Source of the DNA: Gnetum montanum
Lineage: Eukaryota; Streptophyta; Gnetopsida; Gnetales; Gnetaceae
NCBI GenBank assembly: GCA_015680685.1
Contig: MNCI01024352.1
Coordinates: 399,396 to 439,829, forward strand
DNA length: 40,434 nt
Reading direction: 5' to 3'
This document shows, piece by piece, positions 32,851-40,434 of this stretch. Both the position numbers and the translations under genes were made by a program. The notes beneath the pieces were generated by a model. That model saw nothing but the letters and a program-made list of their open reading frames with translations. It was not told the DNA's origin and searched no databases. How positions within the stretch are numbered: position 1 is the stretch's first letter; each line of letters opens with the position of its first letter.

Positions 32851-33705
32851 CTCATTTCTATGAGTTCTTCAAGTTGGATTTTTAATTCTTTCATTTTTAT
32901 AAGGAATATCTAAAAGTTTCTTTGAATTAGAGCTCCCTATTAATTCTATAATGAGAAATTTATAACCTAGGATGCGAACTTTATAACTTGCACAACTTAT
33001 ATTTTTTGTAAGACATCTTACAATTAAAAATATTTACAAATGTTATAAATCATAAGTTATAATGATGACTATTGGACTTATGATTGATACTGAATCCATC
33101 CCTCACCAAATAATGTAGAATTTGCATGTGATTTCTTTACTCTTTACTATACCTTATTTTTCACTTCAATGAAGCTTCATTGGTAATCTTCTCTTATTAT
33201 TTAAGAAACCAAATCAAGCTTATGATTAGCTTAATGATGGACCTTATCTTCCTATTTAGGAAATTGTGTCCTAACTAACTTTGAGTTTATGTCATACCTG
33301 TACTTCTCTAGTAAAGGATGCTTGCATAACATCTTTGACTGTAGGATCTATGATGTCCATTGTAGGTTATAACAATTATTCATTGTAACTTCCATGGATC
33401 ATTAGAATCCTTGTCTTCGTTTTTCTTATGATGTTTGATCCTTTATATATTTTTGACCTCTTTCTCCTCCTCTTCTTCATTAACTTATGCTTTCATAATT
33501 ACTTCTGATTCTCTTATCTTACTTCATAAATACACTTTTCATTCTGTATATTCCCCTTCTTTTCGTAACATGATAATGTTCTTACTTTATTTCATAATAA
33601 GGTTATGATGCTTCAAGATTGAATGTTATCATCATATGAATAGTTAAAAACTATCATATAAAGTTACAAAACTAATAATTGTACATTATGATTTCAAGTC
33701 TAACA
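32851..33705. other. Unassigned AT-rich stretch, possibly a copia LTR on the minus strand
   Basis: No coding frame is seen. On the minus strand CCTTGAGGGTGAG (33718-33706) is followed by TGTTAGACTT (33705-33696), the typical look of a Ty1/copia polypurine tract and LTR start. If real, the LTR would run toward lower coordinates; I could not find its other end or a partner. Confidence 0.3.
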
Positions 33706-33718
33706 CTCACCCTCAAGG

Positions 33719-34571
33719 TTATAAATTATACATGTATAATTATCCTCATGGTGGTCAGTCACAAAGCAATACACACACATGTAAATATACCCTTCACTCA
33801 TGAACTCGTAGATGAGGATGATAAATAAATAGAAAGAATATAACTAAACCACAATCTTATTTAATTAATATTCTAAAATAGAAACATTATAATATTTATA
33901 TAAGTTGAAAGTTTGAAATGGCCAACTCTTCGTATATTTATTTCATAAGAGAGCTTTCTTATATAACTACTGACTCTTTCTAGTATTTTATTGTTGGTCT
34001 TATTGGATACTAGTTAATAATTATATGGCTTTGATCTTCCTTTTTATTGTTGCTTTCTTTATAAGTTATGGATGATTTTGAATATCTATAATAATCCTTG
34101 CAAAGTTATGTCCATATAAGATTCAGGACTAGATAATTGTAGTACAAGTTTTGGCTAAGTAATTTGAAGCCTCAATGCTTCATTTTCTTTTCTGAGTTTC
34201 TCAAGTTTGGGTTGCAATTACATCATTTCATTTTCTTTATTAATATATTTATTCTTGTATTCTCGGGTAGTTGCCTTTGCAACATGTAACAATCCTTAAC
34301 TCCATAATGTTAATTTGCAAGGCATTATTATCGAACATTAACTCTTGATTGGTACTACAAAGGGATTTGATCTCTTCCTTGACATTTGAATTTTTGGCTC
34401 CTTAATCCTTTCTTGGTATTCAAGTTCAACTTCTTTAATAGCATCTTGAATGTCTCCAAATTTCTTTCCTAAGAATTGATCTAACATTATCAATTTTTCT
34501 TTAATGTTTTCCTTACATTCCTTGACTATCTCAATAGATTTCTTGAATTATTTTTGATGAATGATTAAGGT
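33719..34571 (-). pseudogene. Decayed coiled-coil frame of unknown origin
   Basis: Between about 34560 and 34170 on the minus strand two frames give LIMLDQFLGKKFGDIQDAIK, EVELEYQERIKEP, KSLCSTNQELMFDNNALQIN and PKLEKLRKENEALRLQIT. These are heptad-like Leu/Glu/Lys stretches. It abuts the end of element D, so D probably inserted into or recombined with it. It could be part of another retroelement's extra ORF or of a host gene. From 33719 to 34170 I see nothing definite. Confidence 0.3.
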
Positions 34572-34775
34572 TGAATGATTGAGGTACCCCTACACCCAAC
34601 CATACAAATCATGAAGCATTCATGCATGATTCAGTTGAATTACATGGACTCTATAGTTTCCAGTACACTAGCCTTATAGGAAGTGAACCTTTCCTTAAGG
34701 TCTTTCATTATCTTCCCAATTACACTTGTGATGTACAAAGGTATGGTTAGGTGTAATCAAGGCATATGATTGTAA
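34572..34775 (-). repeat. Element D 3' LTR remnant
   Basis: On the minus strand it matches the last 200 bp of the element B LTR: ATCATATGCCTTGATTACAC, the CACAAGTGTAATTGGGAAGA block and the GGTGTAGGGGTACCTCA end. The terminus is near 34572 (...TCATTCA). U3, TATA and R are absent. The junction with the spacer lies near 34770-34790. Confidence 0.7.
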
Positions 34776-36062
34776 GAATATCTAAGGATAAGATAACTAA
34801 TGAACCCAACCAAGAGATATGCAAGTGGGTCCTTCCCATAGCAGGAACATGCCTTATTTACCCTCACATAACCTCAAACTAAGGAGTTTGTGAGCCCCAT
34901 AGGTGATTAATGGTCAATGAAAGTTAAGGACCAAAATCTAGAAGATTCTACCTAAGAATTCAAATATGTTAGACCAAAACACAGAATCAAGAACATGAAC
35001 AACGAAAATGAGGTGAATTACAATCAACATAGATGGATGATGGAGAAGGTGAAATGAAATCCCAAATTGAGGTCATAAAAAGTCCCTTGTGTGGTTTGTA
35101 TTTAAAATGACCTGACAAGATTCATCCATAGTCCAGACCAAAATCAACCTTTTTCAATGACTTCTAATCATCACTCTAATACTAATCCACCCCCTCAAGA
35201 CACAAGAGTGCACCCAAAGAACAACCATAATTCCATAAACAAAGAAAAGAGAAGTAAGAAGTGAGAGAGGACCTTAGTTAGAGGGGACCTTCAGGCATGG
35301 GTAACATGTCTTTCTAGTCCCATAACGAGTGCTTGTAGCCCTTTTATTTTTCTAAGGGATGTGCTTTGAATTCCTATCATGTTTTTTTTCTTTTTGGATG
35401 AGAACCATACCATAAAAAGACTTTATTTGACTTCCTATTATTGGACAATATAGAATGGTAAGATGTCTATGAAAAATACTCAAGTACCAAGTAAGTAGAA
35501 GAGTAGAAAGAGTATTGAGTCCCATTAAAGTCACATCATGTACAAACCTTTGAATCTTTCTCAATTCTGAAAACTACCAAGGTCACCAATTTATTAAAGG
35601 TTTATTTAATGACAGGGACCTCAACTTCCAAAATAGGGAAAACTCTAGAGTTTGTGGATGGGTGTATGTCCTGGACTCACTGCCTATTCCATGATTGGGC
35701 CATCCGTACAAAGATGCAAAAATAGAAACCAGACATTAGCAAACAAAATATTAAGCACAAACCACCATTAGTAACTGCTACAATACCATTGTGTCCTGTT
35801 GGCACAAAGCACATTTATTAGCAAAAATTTTAAAATCACACTTAAACAAAACAAGGTAAAATATTTAAGAAAGTGTAAAATATTCAAGAAAGATTCAAAC
35901 ATAATAACGATCATGTAAAACAAAAAAGGGTGTAAAATAGGAAAAAGTTTTAAAATAAAAAATATGTAAAATAAACAACTAGAAAGACAAAGATATGTAA
36001 AAAAAATAGAAAAATTGAGAAGCCATATGGATGATTAGCATGGATGGCCATCTCCTCCATGA
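34776..36062 (-). other. Element D post-pol spacer
   Basis: Homologous to 12450-13790 of element B in the reverse direction. Shared blocks include the GAAAGACATGTTACCCATGC motif (35294-35317 region) and the CACCTATGGGGC block near 34895-34906. It starts (36048-36062) with a G-rich GGAGGAGATGG remnant. No coding frame; the small frame at 35352-35564 is by chance. Confidence 0.65.
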
Positions 36063-37400
36063 CTAAGTTGGAAGGAGGAGATCCAAAAAATTAAGCATGG
36101 TTCTCCATCCATTAAGGTATTTGTCGTACTAGGCTACTTAGGTTCATGGAAAGGTTTTACTTATTGGATGTTGACCAACTACTTTTTATTTGGGCTCTCA
36201 TGTTTGTACATGCTCATGGCCCTAAAAGGAAAGGTTTCATCAATTATATAAGATCCCTCCCACAATGTTTACAATTTCATTTTCTAGTGTACATGTGTGG
36301 GGTTCTAGTAGAGAACTTAATCTCCTGGTTGAAATTTCATTTTTCTTATTCTAAGGTCATGTTGTTGCTTGTTGAATGCCTTGTGCACTACATTCAAAGA
36401 TAGGGCCACAAATCAATTTTTGTCTAGCATAATTGAGGTTGATCAGTCTTTCTTTCTATGCTAGGCTTAGGTCAATGGCCAGATCATAGGCTATTAAGAG
36501 TGTATGGAGCTCAAATTGAATTGGGACAATTGGAAGTTTTTTGTACACTAGCTTGTGGGAAGAGTGGTCAATAGGGAGTTTCCATGTTGAGCAATAGGTC
36601 CATATTGCATCATTAAGTTTTGGTCTCTAGTCTCTCTTATATTTCCTTATGGTCCTTGTTAGGATCTTTGTGATCTCCCTATTAGTTAACTCTACTTGAC
36701 TATTGGCTTGGGGATGATAGGGTGTTAATTTATGTTTGACCCCTAAGCATTGCATAAGTTTTTAAAAGGTGGTGCCTGTAAAATGAGTTCCATTGTCAAA
36801 AATTAGTGCAGGTGACACCTCAAACTTGTTTACAACATTTTGTTATACAAATCTAGTAGTAGTGAATGATGTACAATCAATAATAGCAGTTGTTTCCATT
36901 GGACATTGGTGTGATGGGATCCATGAAGTCTATGCTCCATGTGTCAAAGGGCTCTAGTGGTTGAATCCATTGTTAATGATCCTTCACTTGTAAAATCATC
37001 CCATCATATCTTTGAAAACATTCACAAGATCAAACAAGCTAGTGGGCATTCATAAAGATTATAGGCCAATAATATCCTACCATTAGGATTTTTATGATCA
37101 TGTGTCTCCTAGCATAGTGACCTCCACAAGGACCTTCGTGAGCATCCTGGAGAATGTGTAGTTGATCTACATTATGGAAACACCAATGAACCAAGATATC
37201 AGCACATACCTTGTAAAGGTGTGCATTGATTTCTATGAAGTATTTTACCAGATAAAGAAACTCTTGTTTCTTCTTAAAGTCTAGACCTTGTGGAATCTCC
37301 TAAATAAGAAGGTAAGTGAGGCTTCCATCGTACCATTTTGATTGAGTGGGCATTTGATCATTTATTGCTACTATAAAGAAGAATGCATATAGGAATTAAT
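36063..37400 (-). pseudogene. Element D integrase
   Basis: From higher to lower coordinates on the minus strand: a zinc-binding remnant near 37000-37150 (HEGPCGGHYARR-like), PFDTWSIDFMDPITPMSNG near 36900-36960, LIFDNGTHFTGTTF near 36770-36810 with the second Asp kept, and YHPQANSQVELTNREITKIL near 36670-36720 with the catalytic Glu kept. The C-terminal region with the GPY-like segment is around 36200-36300. Frameshifts and stops separate the blocks, but all three catalytic residues are readable, unlike in B and C. There is no chromodomain. Confidence 0.75.
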
Positions 37401-38070
37401 CAGAGAGTGGGCTCTCCTCATCTTTATTATCCCATATTAACCGAGAGAGGTGGTCAGTGACCACATTCTCAATCCCTTTCTAATCTACCATTGTGAGATC
37501 AAATTCTTGCAAACTCACCAACCACTATATGATACAACACCTCACTATTGAACTTATTCATCAGGAAGCAAATGGCATTGTGATCTATGTGCATAAACAT
37601 CTTATAGCCAAGAACATAATACCTGAACTTTTCAAGAGCATACACCACTGCCATTAGTTCTTTCTTAGTCCTAGTGTAATACAACTATGCATCCACAATG
37701 CTTTATCTCATATAGTGGATGTAATATGGATGTTTCTTATCATCCAACTACGTAAGCATGGCTCCCAAGGCATAATTAGATGTGTCCATCATTATATAAA
37801 ATGGTCTAGACTAGTCTAGTGCTCATAGAATTAGAGTTTCTATGATTTTTTCCTTTAGCTATTGGAATGCATGTTCTCACTCCTTGGTCTAGGTGAAAGG
37901 AGCATATTTCTTCATAAGCTCAACTAATGGCTTTGCAATCTTAGAGAAATTCTCTATGAATCGCCAGTAGCAGCCAATGTGTCCAAGGAATGATATGATG
38001 TCTTTAACTATCTCTGGTTGATGTGTGATTCCTTTGATGACCCTTATATTTTTAGAGTCTACCTTAATCC
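37401..38070 (-). pseudogene. Element D RT connection and RNase H
   Basis: In the same frame as the RT: ISFLGHIGCYWRFIENFSKI, KPLVELMKKYAPF, then after stops FYIMMDTSNYALGAMLT, a TAG, LDDKKHPYYIHYM, then MYYTRTKKELMAVVYALEKF, RYYVLGYKMFMHIDHNAICF (37684-37560). The Asp of MMDTS, the Glu of KKEL and the Asp of IDH are kept. Stops: TAG at 37861-37859, TGA at 37825-37823 and TAG at 37750-37748 (minus-strand direction); the last two recur in elements B and C at the same spacing of 25 codons. Confidence 0.85.
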
Positions 38071-38671
38071 CTTCTTGTGAAATTCAATTCCCTAGTACTA
38101 TACCTTCCTTGACCATTAAATAGTTTTTTTGCTCATTGAACCTAAGGTTTGTTTCAATGCATATTTTCAATACATGCTCAAGGCAATCTAAGGCTTGCTC
38201 AAATGCAGCCCCATAGGTTGAGAAGTCATCCATAAAGACTTCTACCTTGCTACTAATTTTCTGTTGAAAAATACTAAGGACTAGGCATTGAAATGTTACA
38301 TGGGCATTGCACAAACCAAACGACATCTTACAATATGCAAAAGTCCCCCAAGAACTCATGAATGTTGTCTTGGGTTGATCTTCTGGTGCAATTTGGATCT
38401 AGTTATAACCACTACAACCATCCAAGAAGCTGTAATAGTAATGCCCAGAAATGGTGTCCAACACTTGGTTCACAAATGGTAATGGAAATTGATCTTTTAA
38501 TGTTGCCATATTCAATAGCCTAAAGTTGATGCAGATCCACCACTTGCAACCTTTCTTTCGCATAGTTATGAGTTGGTTAACCCACTTACTATCTATGATG
38601 GGATAGATGAACCCCACCTTGAGAAGTTGTTTTATTTCCTCTTTGACAGTCTGCTTCAGCTTGGGGTTCAA
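38071..38671 (-). pseudogene. Element D reverse transcriptase
   Basis: One frame from 38671: MNPKLKQTVKEEIKQLLKVG, FIYPIIDSKWVNQLI, PLPFVNQVLDTISGHYYYSF, LDGCSGYN, a single TAG (38401-38399) in place of the expected Gln, then MSSWGTFAYCKMSFGLCNAH and VEVFMDDFSTYGAAFEQALD with the catalytic Asp pair near 38235-38230. It ends with EGIVLGN and a TGA where Arg is usual. Only two stops interrupt 200 codons, the least damaged RT in the window after the truncated copy in element A. Confidence 0.88.
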
Positions 38672-39800
38672 TCACCTTTGTGACTATCTTCTTGGCTTCA
38701 TGGCCAAATCAATGTACATACAATGTTGGCATATCCTTGGATCGATTCCAATTAATTCGATATATGACTAAGCAAATTCTATTAGCCAATTGTTGACCAC
38801 TTGTAATAACTTTTCTTTTTATTTAGAAGCAAGATTTGCATTAATTATGACCATCTTTCCATTGTTTAAAAATGTATACTTCATGTTGGCTAGTAGAGTT
38901 TTTAACTCTAGGGGTCTTGCTTGAAACTATCAGGCATTACCAACTCTCCCCAATAGACATCATCATCTTCATCATTAAAGAGTTTGTGATGAACTTCCTA
39001 AAGTTCATCCATGCCTTTGACATAAGCACATGTCAGGCTCTTAGTTGATTTTATGCATAATGTACTACTATCAGAGTGAGCTATCAGCCACTAGGTGCCC
39101 TCCTATTTTGTGGTAACTACATACAAGTACCTTTAGATATTTGTTTCATGTGCATACTGATTACATGCTTTAATAAATGTACTTTTAATGGACTATATTT
39201 TCTACACATAATTGCACATATTATCACTGTACATGATGCATGAAACATACTTTTTCTCTAGTCATTCAAATTCATTTTCCTTAAATATTTCAAAGGAGAG
39301 GTCCCTGATGCCCATTCATGCATCAACCATGCTTAACCAAGCCCTTCCCATAATGATGGGAAAATCACCTTTGCAATTCTCAACCTTGATCACTAGAAAA
39401 TCGATTGGATAGGACCACCCACAAACTATGGTCACTATGTCCTCCACTAATTCCAAAGGGATAGTGATTAACTAGTTAACTAAGTCCAAATGGATATTTC
39501 TCTTCTTGAGAGGTGATAGGTTCCAAGCCATGTACATGTCATAAGAGATGAGATTAACACCAAAACCAGAATCAAGAAGAGCCTTGCATGGCTCATGTCC
39601 AGTGATCTACAAGTAAATAAGAGGACTTCCTGGGTTAGATGTTTTCATGGGAAGGTTCCTAGCCTTAATCCAATTAGAAACAACATGGGTTAACATTATG
39701 ATGCAGATCTGAGGAAACATTTGGTTTGAAGGATGTTTGAATGTGTTTGACGTAGAGGTTGAGGGTATTGGAGATATAGGGTAACTAGCCACATTAGGTT
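38672..39800 (-). pseudogene. Element D protease and linker
   Basis: The protease core near 39650-39540 (minus) reads NPGSPLIYL, a stop, then GHEPCKALLDSGFGVNLISY and DMY. The active-site D-S-G is intact here, in contrast to D-S-S in elements A and B. The upstream frame 39792-39607 holds the Ser/Pro-rich end of gag and MKTSNPGSPLIYL. The linker (38672-39500) is homologous to 9100-9800 of B and has scattered stops. Confidence 0.75.
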
Positions 39801-40434
39801 GTGAGGGTTTGGAAGGATTTTTGGGTTAGAAAAATGATCATTTCTTGGAATGATTATCCAAACCACTCAATTGGAAGGTTGATTATAAATGTACAATCCT
39901 TGTAGCATTTTGTTGCTGCAGTTGTGGGGGAATTTCATCCTATATGGACAAAGCAGGAGATAATTGGGTTGAGGGGAGAGGGATGTATGCAAAATAATGC
40001 AAAGGGTGGTAAAGATATGGGTGCTTCCATTGAGTATATGGTGAATGAGTTTGATGGTACCTTGGAGGCTAATAGTGATGCTAGAATGATGCATGGCTTG
40101 CAAAGCTTTGTGGAGAAACAGGTTGCTAAAAATAGCACCCATATGGATCTGATTGCCTATAAGGGTACAATTGTCTTGGCAATGGCATTCCCTTGGTGCC
40201 ACTACTAGTTTTACTCATATGGTTGTGGTGGAGCTCCACCAAGGTAGTAGGCCTATTCTTGCTAGTGGAACTACCTTGGATTACCTTGAGGATAATGTAA
40301 TCATCTAGGTGCTTGCCTTCATGCTAGTTAAGGATTCAACGCATACACCCTAGACTCTTGTAAGTGTAAAATTATAAAGAAACATCCCTTTTCTTGATGG
40401 AAGGATCCCTATTATACTCTTCTAAACTTTCCCT
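39801..40434 (-). pseudogene. Element D gag, C-terminal part (partial)
   Basis: Homologous to 7700-8600 of element B: the minus strand carries the Pro/Gln/Tyr-rich tail (GGAPPQPYE near 40235-40210 corresponds to SGTTSQPYE in B). The 111-codon frame at 39867-40202 on the minus strand and those on the opposite strand are shadows of this repeat-rich composition. The frame is broken and the start lies outside the window. Confidence 0.55.

Larger units (their letters stand above)
34572..40434 (-). mobile_element. Element D: B-family Ty3/gypsy retrotransposon, partial, runs off the window
   Basis: On the minus strand, from 40434 downward: end of gag, protease, RT, RNase H, integrase, the post-pol spacer, then directly a 3' LTR fragment. 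The extra ORF and the first three quarters of the LTR are missing. LTR and spacer match element B closely. Its 5' end lies outside the window, so length, age and target duplication cannot be judged. The pol core is the best preserved of the four copies: RT to RNase H is one frame broken only by point stops, and integrase keeps its catalytic residues. Confidence 0.85.

Noticed and set aside
39924-40208. 94-codon plus-strand ORF with a plausible-looking peptide
   Set aside because: It is antisense to the gag tail of element D; the same region read on the minus strand matches element B.

Overview
The window looks like a piece of a large, repeat-filled plant nuclear genome. It is AT-rich, I recognise no intact host gene, and almost everything can be read as decayed retrotransposon. 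The Ty3/gypsy copies are of the Athila/Tat type: a tRNA-Asp-like primer site, gag-protease-RT-RNase H-integrase order, no chromodomain, and an extra reading frame after pol. The repeat density and the slow, old decay would suit a gymnosperm, but that is inference.

Layout. 1-1473 is not retroelement-like; about 400-1230 keeps many CpG dinucleotides, has a short open frame ending in a splice-donor-like site, and is the only part that looks genic. 1474 to about 3985 (minus strand) is element A, a truncated gypsy copy (LTR remnant, no gag, protease, half an RT). From about 4000 a LINE (non-LTR retrotransposon) runs on the plus strand, split in three: about 4000-5756 (ORF1, endonuclease), 18524-20071 (RT) and 32591 to about 32850 (C-terminal end). 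The gaps are two complete but dead gypsy elements inserted in the same orientation: element B (5757-18523) and element C (20072-32590). Both have LTR pairs, degenerate 5-bp target duplications, primer sites, full pol regions and a post-pol frame. The LINE reading resumes across each insertion, which gives the order of events. About 32850-34571 is mostly unassigned, with a possible copia polypurine tract/LTR junction and a broken coiled-coil frame on the minus strand. 34572-40434 (minus) is element D, a third B-like gypsy copy that runs off the window, has lost its post-pol frame and most of its LTR, but keeps the best pol.

No element looks able to move. Decay in the RT-RNase H core of B and D is mostly by single-base changes that make stop codons (CAG to TAG, CGA to TGA, TGG to TAG/TGA) rather than by indels, as expected from long-term cytosine methylation. 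Two of these stops lie at identical positions in B, C and D. One N flanked by an exact 43-bp duplication in element B looks like an assembly join.
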